NCBI RefSeq assembly: GCF_035982055.1 | Contig: NZ_CP108427.1 | Location: 2,356,001-2,420,000, forward strand | Direction of reading: 5' to 3' | From: Streptomyces sp. NBC_01288 | GTDB taxonomy: Bacteria > Actinomycetota > Actinomycetes > Streptomycetales > Streptomycetaceae | DNA: 64,000 nucleotides | Shown: positions 17,216 to 25,317 of the stretch, piece by piece | How positions within the stretch are numbered: the stretch's first letter is position 1 | Layout: the number at the start of each line of letters is the position of its first letter | The notes under the pieces: generated by a model | The model's database searches: none | Told to the model about the DNA's origin: nothing | The model's input: only the letters and a program-made list of their open reading frames with translations | Translations under genes and position numbers: made by a program

Positions 17216-18694
17216 TCACGCGCCCGTCAGTAGCTCCGCGACCGCCCGCAGGTTGACCCGCCCGCGACCGTAGGAGCAGAGGGCGCCGCCCTCCGGCAGT
17301 CCGGTGTCGATCAGTACGGCGTCGGGGCGCCGGGCCGTGAGCGTGTCGCGCAGCCGGGTCTGCCAGGGGTGCAGGCCGGCGTCGGAGGTGGCGACGACCA
17401 GCGGGGCGCCCGTCCGGACGATCCCGTCGACGAGGGCGGCGGGGTCGGCCGGTTCCGTGTTGAGCACGGTGCCGGTGGCCGTGGGGTCGATCGCGCGGAG
17501 TTCGGTGAGGAGATCCTCGCCGCCCCAGTTCAGGGCGGGGTGCGGGGCCGGGAACAGGTCGACGACGTGGGCGCCGCGTATCGGCGGGGGCAGGGTCCGG
17601 GTGCGTACGGCGCGGCGGGCCGCCTCCAGGCCGGCGTCCGCGTCCCAGGCGGTGACCGTGCGGCGCGGGGTCGCGTACCGCTCGGCGAGCCGGCGTACGC
17701 GCCCGGCCGCCTCCCACACCCGCTCCTCGGGCAGCACGTGCGAGTGGAGCGCGTCGAGGACTGCGTCCCGGCAGGCCAGGGTGACGTCCAGGTCCGGTAC
17801 GGCGACGATGACTTGGTCCGCTCCGGCGGCGAGGGCGATCCGGGCCCCGGCGGCTTCGCCGTACGCGTCGGCGATCGCCTTCATCTCCAGGGCGTCGCTG
17901 ACGAGGACGCCGTCGAAGCCGAGTTCGAGGCGGAGCAGATCGCCGAGGATGCGGCGGCTGAGGGTGGCGGGGCGGTTGGCGTCCAGGGCCGGGAAGACGA
18001 CGTGGGCGCTCATGAGCATCGGTACGCCCGCGGCTATGGCGGCGCGGAACGGTGCCAGGTCGACGAGGAGTTCGTCGTAAGGGCGCGGGTCCGTGGCGAC
18101 ACCGTGATGGCTGTCGGTGATTGTGCCGCCGTGGCCCGGGAAATGCTTGGCACAGGAGGCGATGCCGCGGACGTCGGTGGCGGTGATCCAGGCGCGCAGA
18201 TGGCGGGCGGCCAGGACGGGATCGGCGCCGAAGGAGCGGGTGCGCACGATCGGGTTGCGCGGTTGGTGCTGAAGGTCGGCGACGGGTGCGTACGAGGCGG
18301 TGATGCCCAGTGTGGCGAGGTGACCTGCGAGCGCGTCGGCGCAACGGGCGGTCAGGGCCGGGTCGTCGACGACTCCGAGGGCGTAGGAACCCGGGACGTC
18401 CGGGGCGCCCGCGCTCACCAAGTGGCCGATTCCGCCGCCCTCGTTGTCGATGGCCACGAGCAAGTCCGGGCGGATGGAACGGAGTTGGTCGGTGAGCCGG
18501 CGCACCTGCTGAGCGTCGCGCACATTGCGGGTGAACAGGATGACGCCGCCGAGGCCGCGGTCGATGAGCCGCTTGAGCGGGTCCGGCACGGTCGTCGCGC
18601 CGTCGAACCCGGCGACCAGACAGCGGTGGGCCGCCTCGTCGAGGTCGGCGGGCAGGGCGGTGACGGCGGCGGACATACGCTCGGCGTGGGTCAT
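17216..18694 (-). CDS. GH3 beta-N-acetylhexosaminidase (NagZ type)
   Basis: A 492-aa protein with the NagZ hallmark CAKHFPGHGGTITDSHHG: K183-H184 and the catalytic Asp-His pair D194/H196 of the flexible loop. The nucleophile is in GVLVSDALEM (D267). This loop marks N-acetylglucosaminidases (or GlcNAc phosphorylases) within GH3 and separates it from the BglX-type neighbour. It is longer than Gram-negative NagZ (~340 aa), with a C-terminal alpha/beta domain as in Gram-positive members. No signal peptide is seen. It ends three bases from the convergent GH5 gene. It links the locus to GlcNAc-containing substrates and to the GlcNAc kinase-like gene. Confidence 0.87.
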   Translation of the reverse strand: MTHAERMSAAVTALPADLDEAAHRCLVAGFDGATTVPDPLKRLIDRGLGGVILFTRNVRDAQQVRRLTDQLRSIRPDLLVAIDNEGGGIGHLVSAGAPDVPGSYALGVVDDPALTARCADALAGHLATLGITASYAPVADLQHQPRNPIVRTRSFGADPVLAARHLRAWITATDVRGIASCAKHFPGHGGTITDSHHGVATDPRPYDELLVDLAPFRAAIAAGVPMLMSAHVVFPALDANRPATLSRRILGDLLRLELGFDGVLVSDALEMKAIADAYGEAAGARIALAAGADQVIVAVPDLDVTLACRDAVLDALHSHVLPEERVWEAAGRVRRLAERYATPRRTVTAWDADAGLEAARRAVRTRTLPPPIRGAHVVDLFPAPHPALNWGGEDLLTELRAIDPTATGTVLNTEPADPAALVDGIVRTGAPLVVATSDAGLHPWQTRLRDTLTARRPDAVLIDTGLPEGGALCSYGRGRVNLRAVAELLTGA

Positions 18695-18726
18695 ACTGGA
18701 ATTGAAATGGCTCGCTCAACCTAAAG

Positions 18727-18749
18727 TCAACAAACCGATGGATTGTTGA
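18727..18749. promoter_or_regulatory. Inverted repeat TCAACAA-N9-TTGTTGA in divergent promoter
   Basis: A perfect 7+7 inverted repeat in the 63-bp AT-rich gap between the NagZ-type gene and the flippase-like gene. It resembles, but does not equal, the AACCAC words of the other promoters. A regulator site is the likely reading. Confidence 0.45.
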
Positions 18750-18757
18750 TTCAGGCA

Positions 18758-19993
18758 ATGATCTGGGGTGGTGGCGTGAGTGGTGGAGCGGGCGGTGAAG
18801 TGGGCGGTGTCACAGATGATGCCGATGGTGCGCCCGGTGCGTTCACCCGGGCCCTTCAAGCCATTCAAGCCGTCCGCGTCGCCCAGCCGCCCGCGCCCCT
18901 TCCGCTGACGGACACCACGACGTCATACCGGACGGGAACGTTTCGCAACGTGTCCCTGCTTCCGCTCGAAGAGATCCCCGGGCCGCTCCCCGTCTCCACC
19001 GCCGGCCCCGACGCCACTCCGACCGCCCCCGTCCCCTTCCGCCTCCCCCGCCTCCCCTCCGCGGCACGCCTCGCCACCAGGATCCTGACCCTGCTGCCCC
19101 TGCTGCTGATCGCGGTGTGGGCGGCGGTCGACTGGCGCGCCATGTACGACGGCACGGCCCGGCTCGCGTCCGCCGACCCCTGGTGGCTGCTCGCCGCGTT
19201 CTTCTTCACCTGCCTCGGCTGGGGCACCGCCGCCCTCGTCCGCCAGGGCGCCGTGCCCGAGCGGCTGCCGACCGGTCTGCTGATCGCCTCGCAGTTCGCC
19301 GCCGGCGCCGCCAACCACGCGCTGCCGGCCAGCATCGGCGCCCACGCCGTCACGCTGCGCTTCCTCCAGGGCCGCGGCATCCCCCTCCCCCGCGCCACCG
19401 CCTCGCTCGCCCTGTACTCACTCGTCCGGCCGATCGCGAAGACCATCGTGCTCATCGCCTTCCTCATCGCCTTCCCCGAGATGCTGAGGTCCGGCCAACT
19501 CGTCCCGCGGGGCTGGTCGTTGGTCCTCGCCTTCGGCGGGCTGGGGGTCGCGTTCGGCACGGCAGGCCTGCTCCTGGCCGTCGTGCCTCCGCTGCGCCGC
19601 CCGGTCCTCCGCTGCTTCCGCACCGCCCTGACCGACGTACGGCAGTTGCACACCATGCCCAGCCGCATCCTCGCCCTGTGGGGCGGGGCGGCCGCCGCGC
19701 CGGTACTACAGGCGACCGTGATCTTCTCGGTCGGCGCCTCGCTCGGCATGCCGCTGTCCTGGCCGCAGGTCGTCCTCGCGTTCCTCGCCGCCAGCACCGC
19801 GGTCGGCGCCGTGCCCGCACCCGGCGGGATCGGTCCCGTGGACGCGGCGACGGTGTTCACGATGGTCGCGTTCGGCGCCCCCATGGACGTGGCCACGGCG
19901 AGCGTCATCGGCTACCGCGTCCTGACGGTGTGGGTGCCGTTGCTGCCGGGCGCGTTGATGCTGTCGGCGCTGGTCCACCGGAAGGTGCTGTGA
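18758..19993 (+). CDS. Flippase-like integral membrane protein (lysyl-PG synthase TM/UPF0104 family)
   Basis: About 411 aa. The first ~105 residues are low-complexity and Pro/Gly rich; from RLATRILTLLPLLLIAVWAA onward there are about eight membrane segments. GAANHALPASIGAHAVTLRFL and AVPAPGGIGPVDAATV are conserved motifs of the LPG-synthase membrane (AglD/MprF N-half) family, thought to flip or handle lipid-linked substrates. ATG 18758 is chosen; GTG 18776 with GGGGTGG upstream is equally likely, and TTG 18743 would overlap the inverted repeat. Divergent from the hexosaminidase. The substrate is unknown. Confidence 0.75.
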   Translation: MIWGGGVSGGAGGEVGGVTDDADGAPGAFTRALQAIQAVRVAQPPAPLPLTDTTTSYRTGTFRNVSLLPLEEIPGPLPVSTAGPDATPTAPVPFRLPRLPSAARLATRILTLLPLLLIAVWAAVDWRAMYDGTARLASADPWWLLAAFFFTCLGWGTAALVRQGAVPERLPTGLLIASQFAAGAANHALPASIGAHAVTLRFLQGRGIPLPRATASLALYSLVRPIAKTIVLIAFLIAFPEMLRSGQLVPRGWSLVLAFGGLGVAFGTAGLLLAVVPPLRRPVLRCFRTALTDVRQLHTMPSRILALWGGAAAAPVLQATVIFSVGASLGMPLSWPQVVLAFLAASTAVGAVPAPGGIGPVDAATVFTMVAFGAPMDVATASVIGYRVLTVWVPLLPGALMLSALVHRKVL

Positions 19994-20059
19994 CAGACAT
20001 CCCCCTGTACATCGGCATCCCGCCCATCCGTCCGCATCCCCTTGTCCGTCGAAATCCCC

Positions 20060-20089
20060 TTGTACGGCCACCCGTTCCGCGTCTAGCGT
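20060..20089 (+). promoter_or_regulatory. Vegetative-type promoter of the tRNA-like leader transcript
   Basis: -35 TTGTAC (20060-20065), 18-bp spacer, -10 TAGCGT (20084-20089), close to the Streptomyces TTGACR/TAGRRT consensus. Start of transcription is expected near 20096-20100, i.e. at the first base of the tRNA-like fold. Three near-copies of ATCCCCTTGTAC lie at 19999, 20036 and 20054, the last overlapping the -35. Confidence 0.55.
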
Positions 20090-20099
20090 CGCTGCTCAT

Positions 20100-20171
20100 C
20101 GGCGTGTAGCTCAGCAGCAGAGCACCGGGCTCTTATCCCGGAGGGCGCAGGGGCAGGACCTGCCACGTCGG
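20100..20171 (+). ncRNA. tRNA-like 5' leader (tRNA-Lys(CUU)-like cloverleaf) of the 792-aa gene
   Basis: All four stems of a tRNA form here: acceptor 20100-20106 with 20164-20170 (7 bp, one G-U); U8-A9; D stem GCTC/GAGC (20109-20112, 20120-20123); anticodon stem CCGGG/CCCGG (20125-20129, 20137-20141) with a 7-base loop CTCTTAT and anticodon CTT at 20132-20134; T stem GCAGG/CCTGC (20147-20151, 20159-20163). A five-base variable loop and discriminator G20171 are present. But the D loop (AGCAGCA) lacks the G18-G19 pair and the T loop (GGCAGGA) lacks the universal TTC, so the normal elbow cannot form and no CCA follows. The start codon of the next gene comes three bases after the discriminator. 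GGAGGG (20140-20145) inside it is a strong anti-16S match. A cis-regulatory tRNA mimic is more likely than a working tRNA. Confidence 0.7.
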
Positions 20172-20174
20172 CTT

Positions 20175-22553
20175 ATGAACGACGACGCTGACCAGCAGCA
20201 CCTCACCGCGAACCCCGGCTATGCCCAAGGGCAGTTGGCCAAGGCCTTCACGACCGCGCTGACCCACGGGGACACCGACACCCGCCGTCGCGCGGAGAGC
20301 CGCGTGACGCGCTGGCGTGCCGTGCTCGCGGGGATGGCCGGCGGCCTGCTGTCGATCGGTTCGCGCACCCCGGTGGCCGGACTCCCGGCCTGGGTCACCC
20401 CCGAGGTGGTGCACGGCAGCTTCGCCACGGGCACCCCGAGTGCGGGCGGTCCGCTCCAGCCGTACGAGACGCGGCTCGCGGAGCGGTTCGGCGTGCCCGC
20501 GGACCGGCGGGCGCTGTTCGCGCACTGCCTCACCGACACCGGACTCGCCTGGCTGTGGGGGCAGTTGAACAGCGGGCGGTACGAGGTGACCGTGCCCGAG
20601 GAGGGCGCGCTGCTCACCATGGCGTGGCTGGTGCGGCACGGGGAGACGGCCGCCGCCCTGGACCTGGTCGCGGAGTTGGAACCGTTCGCGGATCAACTCC
20701 GTTTCCTGCCGCGCCCGTCGACCGGTCGGCCCGCGCCGGACGTCACCGACGCCCTCCACCGCCGCAGCGTCTCCGACACCGTGGACCGGCTGGTCCGGCG
20801 ACGCCCGAACGCGGCCGTGGAGACACAGCGCGAGGCACTCGCCGTATGGCAGCCGTTCGGGGACGAGTTGCTCGCGCACTGGCTGGAGACGGCGGGCGGG
20901 GAAAACGGGCCGGTGCTCGAACTCGTCCCGGACGCGGACTGGTTGGAGCGCGGTGCCGGCCTGTTGAGCCGATACCGGCTACTGGCCGAGGAGCACACGC
21001 GCTGCGGGAAGCACCGCGACCCCAAGGGGAACCTGGGCATTCTGCGCGGCGCGCTCGAAGAGAACGTCGCCGGGCGGGAGTTGGACGCGCGGCGGCTCGG
21101 GCTGCTGCGGCACGCCGTAGCGTCGATGGTGCTGCGGCGCGGTCTGCCGGGCTCGGCACCTCACACGGAACTGCGCCGCGTACAGCGGGCCCAGGCCGCG
21201 CTCCCCTCCCATCACGCCCTGGCGCAGGTGCTGGTGGGCCGGCTCGCCGGGCTGCCCCAGGAGGCGGGCATCGCCGACCTCACACCCGTACTCGCCCCGG
21301 TCTCCGAGCCGGAGCAGCGGGAGACCGGCCTGCCCGCCGGTGCCCAACTCCCGCCCGTGCTACGGCGGGTGGTCGAGGGCGCGCTCAGCGCACCGGTATC
21401 CACCCTCGTGGAGCGGGGAGTCGTCCCCTCGGCCGAGGTACTGGCCGAACTGGTACCGCGGTTGGTCGCCGTCACCACCGCACGGGCCTACGACGACAAG
21501 GCGCTGCGGACCCTGATGGCCACGAACTACCGCGCGTTCCGCAACCGCCGTTCGCTGCTCCTGCTCAACCTGGAGCGGCAGGTCCGGATCGAGGAACTGC
21601 CCTGGGTACGGGCGGTGGCCGCGCAGCGCGGCGACGGCACGGCTGAAGCGGCCCTGCTGCTACGGCAGTTGGGCGAACTGGCCGTGCGCGGGTTCCCGGG
21701 CACGATCCTGCCCAACCCGCTCGTGCGCGAACTCGGCGTGCTCGCCCGCCAGTCGGAGCTGGGCGCCCCGCTGGTGGAGGAGCTGGCCGCGGACATCTTC
21801 ATGGACGCCTTCGGCCCCAAGTTCCTTGTGGCGGCCGGGATCGCGGGCGAGTTGCTCGGTGGTTCGCTGTACGAGCGGTACTACGGCGTCGACTACGCGG
21901 CGATCCATGACCTGGCGATCGCCGAGACGAGCGAGGCGGCGGGACGGTCGGACGGGACCGGGTCAGGGGCCGGGCCTCGCACGTCCCCGGGGTTCGCGCG
22001 GCTGTGCGCGGAGCGGGCCGCGGCGGCGTCCTCGGCTCCGGCGGGGCCGAAGTCCGGTTCCTCGTCCGGGTCCTGGGTGGCGGCCAACGGCAAGGTGATC
22101 GAGCAGTCCCAGATCCTGACCACGCACAACCTGGCCACGCTGGTCCACCGGGTCGGCATCGCCCCCGAGCCGGGCTGGGCCGACCTGGCGCGCCGCTGCT
22201 TCGGCACCGTGTGCCGGCTGACGACCCGGGTGCATCACAACCCGTGGCCGTACTCCACGATCAAGGACGCGGCGTACGCCTGGCGGCAGTTGGTGTTCCA
22301 CCTGTCCCTGTGCCCGCCCTCCGAGCAGCGGCGGGTACTCGACGGCCTGGACGCGGAAGCGGCCCGCCACGCTCCCCATGTCGCCGCCCGCCTCGCGCCC
22401 GCGCTGGCCGGGCTGCGCCTGGTCGCGGACGGCGGCGCCTTCGCCCCCGACGGCACGGCGGACGGGGGCCGCGCCCGCCGACTCCTCGGCTGGACCACGG
22501 ACGGCCACTGGCTGGCGACGGACCCAACCGCCGTAGAGACAAAGGGCAGTTGA
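20175..22553 (+). CDS. 792-aa protein of unknown function behind a tRNA-like leader
   Basis: I do not recognise this protein. It is soluble, mostly helical, with no signal peptide, membrane segment, P-loop or obvious catalytic motif. Clear points are an N-terminal segment SRTPVAGLPAWVTPEVVHG, several helical repeat-like stretches (VERGVVPSAEVLAELVPRL), a flexible Ser/Gly/Ala-rich insert around residues 595-635, and a C-terminal part with HNPWPYSTIKDAAYAWRQL. The ATG lies three bases after the tRNA-like fold with no ordinary Shine-Dalgarno between them. This implies that translation depends on that RNA, for example through the GGAGGG within it. Convergent with the TetR gene. Confidence 0.8.
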   Translation: MNDDADQQHLTANPGYAQGQLAKAFTTALTHGDTDTRRRAESRVTRWRAVLAGMAGGLLSIGSRTPVAGLPAWVTPEVVHGSFATGTPSAGGPLQPYETRLAERFGVPADRRALFAHCLTDTGLAWLWGQLNSGRYEVTVPEEGALLTMAWLVRHGETAAALDLVAELEPFADQLRFLPRPSTGRPAPDVTDALHRRSVSDTVDRLVRRRPNAAVETQREALAVWQPFGDELLAHWLETAGGENGPVLELVPDADWLERGAGLLSRYRLLAEEHTRCGKHRDPKGNLGILRGALEENVAGRELDARRLGLLRHAVASMVLRRGLPGSAPHTELRRVQRAQAALPSHHALAQVLVGRLAGLPQEAGIADLTPVLAPVSEPEQRETGLPAGAQLPPVLRRVVEGALSAPVSTLVERGVVPSAEVLAELVPRLVAVTTARAYDDKALRTLMATNYRAFRNRRSLLLLNLERQVRIEELPWVRAVAAQRGDGTAEAALLLRQLGELAVRGFPGTILPNPLVRELGVLARQSELGAPLVEELAADIFMDAFGPKFLVAAGIAGELLGGSLYERYYGVDYAAIHDLAIAETSEAAGRSDGTGSGAGPRTSPGFARLCAERAAAASSAPAGPKSGSSSGSWVAANGKVIEQSQILTTHNLATLVHRVGIAPEPGWADLARRCFGTVCRLTTRVHHNPWPYSTIKDAAYAWRQLVFHLSLCPPSEQRRVLDGLDAEAARHAPHVAARLAPALAGLRLVADGGAFAPDGTADGGRARRLLGWTTDGHWLATDPTAVETKGS

Positions 22554-22566
22554 GAGGCCCGCACGC

Positions 22567-22595
22567 CGGCAGCCGCTAGGACCCGTCGGCTGCCG
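22567..22595. terminator. Hairpin between convergent 792-aa gene and TetR gene
   Basis: A perfect 9-bp stem CGGCAGCCG/CGGCTGCCG with an 11-base loop. It overlaps the TetR stop codon (22576-22578) and lies 14 bp after the 792-aa gene, so it can serve both strands. Confidence 0.5.
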
Positions 22596-23193
22596 CGCGC
22601 ACCGCCGCCTCCGTCAGGGTCTTCGCGGTGTCTACGGCGCTGGTGATCGCCTCGTCGGGGGTGAGGCCGCACTGGTCGGTGAGGGTGAACAGGGCGTCCG
22701 CGGCCATGACCACCGCGAGGCCCCTCTTGAGCTGGGTGAACGCGTCCGGGTCGGTCTCCCCGAGGGTGGCCGTCAGGGGGGCGAGGGCGTGGTCGATGAG
22801 GCCGAAGCGGATGCCGGGGCGCATGTTGGCCGTGTCGGGGCGGACGATGGTCGCGGCCATCATCGCGCGCACCCCGCCCTGCCGGGCGAGGGTGCCGCGG
22901 AGCAGGAACTCGCAGGCGAACGCGATCCGTTCGACCGGATCACGGGAGTCGGCGACCGGGCCGAGCGCGTCGACGGGGTCGGGCCAGACACCGGCCAGGG
23001 CCTCGCCGATCAGCGAGGGCAGGTCGGGGAAGTAGCGGTAGGCGGTGGCCTCGGAGACCAGGGCGACGCGGGCGACCTCGGGCATGGTCACCTCGCTGCC
23101 CGTGCCGATCAGTCCGCGCGCCGCTTCGACGATCGCCGTACGGGTGCGCTTCTTCTGGTTGCTGCGGCCCGTGTCCGTCTGTGCTGTCGCCAT
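22576..23193 (-). CDS. TetR-family transcriptional regulator
   Basis: A 205-aa TetR protein. The HTH is in the first third: TRTAIVEAARGLIG, then VTMPEVARVALVSEATAYRYFPD (written here in parts: VARVALVSEATAYRYFPD is the recognition region). The C-terminal helical ligand domain follows. ATG 23193 is chosen because upstream in-frame codons run into the divergent promoter; GGGGAAG lies 12 bases before it. It is divergent from a cupin gene with a nested palindrome between, so it probably represses the cupin and itself. The ligand is unknown. Confidence 0.88.
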   Translation of the reverse strand: MATAQTDTGRSNQKKRTRTAIVEAARGLIGTGSEVTMPEVARVALVSEATAYRYFPDLPSLIGEALAGVWPDPVDALGPVADSRDPVERIAFACEFLLRGTLARQGGVRAMMAATIVRPDTANMRPGIRFGLIDHALAPLTATLGETDPDAFTQLKRGLAVVMAADALFTLTDQCGLTPDEAITSAVDTAKTLTEAAVRAAADGS

Positions 23194-23243
23194 CGGTGCG
23201 TCACTTCCCCGTATTCGCTCGTCGTTGCCGTCCGTCTCCCTCA

Positions 23244-23288
23244 CGTTATCACGACAAGCTCTCATTGTGAGAGTATGCTTGCATAACG
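23244..23288. promoter_or_regulatory. Nested palindromic operator between TetR and cupin genes
   Basis: Two inverted repeats share one centre at 23266: the inner CTCTCA-TTG-TGAGAG (23259-23273) and the outer CGTTAT (23244-23249) with ATAACG (23283-23288). Such a long, concentric site suits a TetR dimer or pair of dimers. Confidence 0.65.
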
Positions 23289-23368
23289 AGAGATGCCCGC
23301 CTACTGTTCTGAGGGCGCGCCACAGCGCAGCGAGCGCTCAACTGGCGCCACACACAAGGGAGTCGGCG

Positions 23369-23827
23369 ATGAACGAGGTTTCCGTGGTCGGTCCGGACGA
23401 CGGCGAGTCGATCCAGCTGGGCCCGGTCACGATGCGCATCCTGGAGGACGGCAGCACCACCGGCCACCGTCTCGGCATCGGTGAGATCACCCTCGCCCCG
23501 CACACCCAGGGCCCGCCGCAGCACCGCCACGCCCAGCACGACGAGGGCTTCTACGTCGTCTCCGGCACCGTGCACTTCACCATCGGCGAGACCGTGCACG
23601 TCGCCCCGGCGGGCACCCTCGCGATGATCCCGCCCGGCGCCCCGCACACCTTCGCCAACCCCGGTGACGAGCCCGCGGTGATGGTCAACACCTTCACGCC
23701 CGACCTGTTCGTGCAGTACTTCCGCGACCTGCGGGACATGATCGCCGGCGGCCGGGAGTTCAACACCGAGTCGACGATCGAGACGATGAGCCGCTACGGC
23801 ACGGTCCCCGCGACCGACTACGCCTGA
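23369..23827 (+). CDS. Cupin-domain protein
   Basis: A 152-aa single-domain cupin. Motif 1, with the metal-binding pattern, reads PPQHRHAQHDEGFYVVSG (His and Glu ligands at H51/H53/E58 by count); motif 2 is PPGAPHTFANPGDEP with the last histidine. These ligands normally bind Fe, Mn or Zn. Start ATG with AAGGGAG six bases upstream. It is controlled by the divergent TetR protein through the shared palindrome. Similar small cupins act in quercetin-like dioxygenation, isomerisation or stress sensing; no substrate can be named. Confidence 0.87.
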   Translation: MNEVSVVGPDDGESIQLGPVTMRILEDGSTTGHRLGIGEITLAPHTQGPPQHRHAQHDEGFYVVSGTVHFTIGETVHVAPAGTLAMIPPGAPHTFANPGDEPAVMVNTFTPDLFVQYFRDLRDMIAGGREFNTESTIETMSRYGTVPATDYA

Positions 23828-23859
23828 GGCCCCTCGGTCGCCGCCTCACGGACCGTCCG

Positions 23860-25317
23860 TCAGGAACCGCCCGAGTTCGACGGGCCGAAGAACTCGATCT
23901 CGGCGATGGCCACTTGCTTGCCCCCGGTGGCTCCGTAGGCGGACTCGACGGTGAAGCGGACCGACGTGACCGTGCCGACCCGGAAGGAACGGCGCTGGGC
24001 TCCCGCGCCCTGGTCCAGGGTGATCTGCCGGGTGATCGTCTTGCCCTTGGCCGTGGTGATCTCCGCCTCGATCCGGTGCGGGAGCGCCGACTGGCTGAGC
24101 TGGTCGGGACGGGTGGAGACACCCGGGGTGATCATCAGGTCCAGCAGCCGGGTCGGCTCGTCGAACTTCGCCTCCAGCCACTGCCCCTTGCCCGACTGGG
24201 TCACCCCGGGCCCCCACCAGGTGTTGTTCAGCCGGTCGAAGGCCAGGTCCGGCTTATGGCCCGGGTAGGAACGGGAGGCGGTGACGCGGTCCGGGTAGAC
24301 GGGGGCCCGCTTGGCGAAGTGGTCCTTGGTCGCGTCGACGCCGCGCGGGATGTTGACGGCCAGCACGATCAGCAGGGTCAGCACCACCGCCGCGCCCACC
24401 CAGGTCAGCACCCGGTCGAAGGTACGACGCAGCCGGGGCCGGTCGCCCGCCCACGGGATCTCCCCGTTCCGGAACGCGAACAGCCGTCGCCACCACGGGA
24501 GTTGGCCGGCGGCGCGCTCCTCTCCGGCCATGGGCATCGCACAGCGGGCGCAGTAGTGCCGGTCGGGCCGGTTGGCCGTGGCGCACCAGGGGCAGGGCAC
24601 CCCGCCGGCGGCACCGGGTTCGACGCCGGGTGCCCGTACGGCCTGCGGGCGCGCGGCGACCGGGCGGCCGGGCAGGACCGGGGCCACGGACGGCGCCTGG
24701 CGGGGCTCCGGGTCGGAGACCGGGACGAGCAGGCGCCGGGCGCGCTCGGCCTCGGCTTCCGGTTCCGGTCGCGGTTCCGGTTCCGGGGAGGTGGCGGGGA
24801 CCGGTTCGGTGGGGGCGGTGTCGGTCGTGGAGGGGGTGCGGGCGGTGGTGCCGTCGTGGTGGTGACCGTACGGCGCGTCAGGCGCGGGGGTCGGGGCGGG
24901 CGCCGGGTGGGGCGCGGGGCGATTCGTAGCGGCACCGGATGCCTGAGGAGTCGTAGAACCGCCGGACGCCTCGCCGCTCGCCGGCTCCTGGCGGGCGCCC
25001 GCGCCGACCGCGTCGTAGGAGCCGCCGGCGGCCAGGGCGTCCAGGCGCAGGGACAGGGCGTCGAGTCGGGCGGCGGGGTCGTCCGCGCCCGAACTCCCTT
25101 GTGCGGGACGCTGGTTGTCGGACTGGGAGAGGGCGTCCCAGCGAGGGTCACCACTGGCGGCCGGGGCTTCCCCAGCGCCCTGGGCGCGTTCGGCCGGGGC
25201 CCCGGTGCGGGCGCCCGCGCGGTCCGTCCAGCTGAGGACGGCGCCGCAGGCGTCGCAGAACGACTGGCCCGGTTCCGCGCGGGTTCCGCATTCGGCGCAG
25301 CTCTGGGTGGTCGTCAT
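23860..25317 (-). CDS. cisA: CisA-like CIS membrane protein: zinc ribbons, disordered linker, TM helix, discoidin-like domain
   Basis: A 485-aa protein, last gene of the CIS operon. The N terminus is a zinc ribbon (C7/C10/C21/C24), followed by a long Pro/Ala-rich disordered stretch, a second ribbon CPWCATANRPDRHYCARC, one membrane helix (VLTWVGAAVVLTLLIVLAV, about residues 300-320) and an external C-terminal beta-sandwich of about 150 residues like discoidin/NADase-type glycan-binding modules (LAFDRLNNTWWGPG, then VRFTVESAYG). This order matches what I recall of CisA, the Streptomyces membrane partner that links the cytoplasmic injection particle to the membrane. The gene starts within the end of the tail protein I gene (4-bp overlap). 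The CisA identity is by layout and location, not alignment. Confidence 0.75.
   Translation of the reverse strand: MTTTQSCAECGTRAEPGQSFCDACGAVLSWTDRAGARTGAPAERAQGAGEAPAASGDPRWDALSQSDNQRPAQGSSGADDPAARLDALSLRLDALAAGGSYDAVGAGARQEPASGEASGGSTTPQASGAATNRPAPHPAPAPTPAPDAPYGHHHDGTTARTPSTTDTAPTEPVPATSPEPEPRPEPEAEAERARRLLVPVSDPEPRQAPSVAPVLPGRPVAARPQAVRAPGVEPGAAGGVPCPWCATANRPDRHYCARCAMPMAGEERAAGQLPWWRRLFAFRNGEIPWAGDRPRLRRTFDRVLTWVGAAVVLTLLIVLAVNIPRGVDATKDHFAKRAPVYPDRVTASRSYPGHKPDLAFDRLNNTWWGPGVTQSGKGQWLEAKFDEPTRLLDLMITPGVSTRPDQLSQSALPHRIEAEITTAKGKTITRQITLDQGAGAQRRSFRVGTVTSVRFTVESAYGATGGKQVAIAEIEFFGPSNSGGS

Noticed and set aside
20100..20171. Functional tRNA-Lys(CUU)
   Set aside because: Stems fit, but the D loop lacks GG, the T loop lacks TTC, no CCA follows and a start codon comes three bases later.
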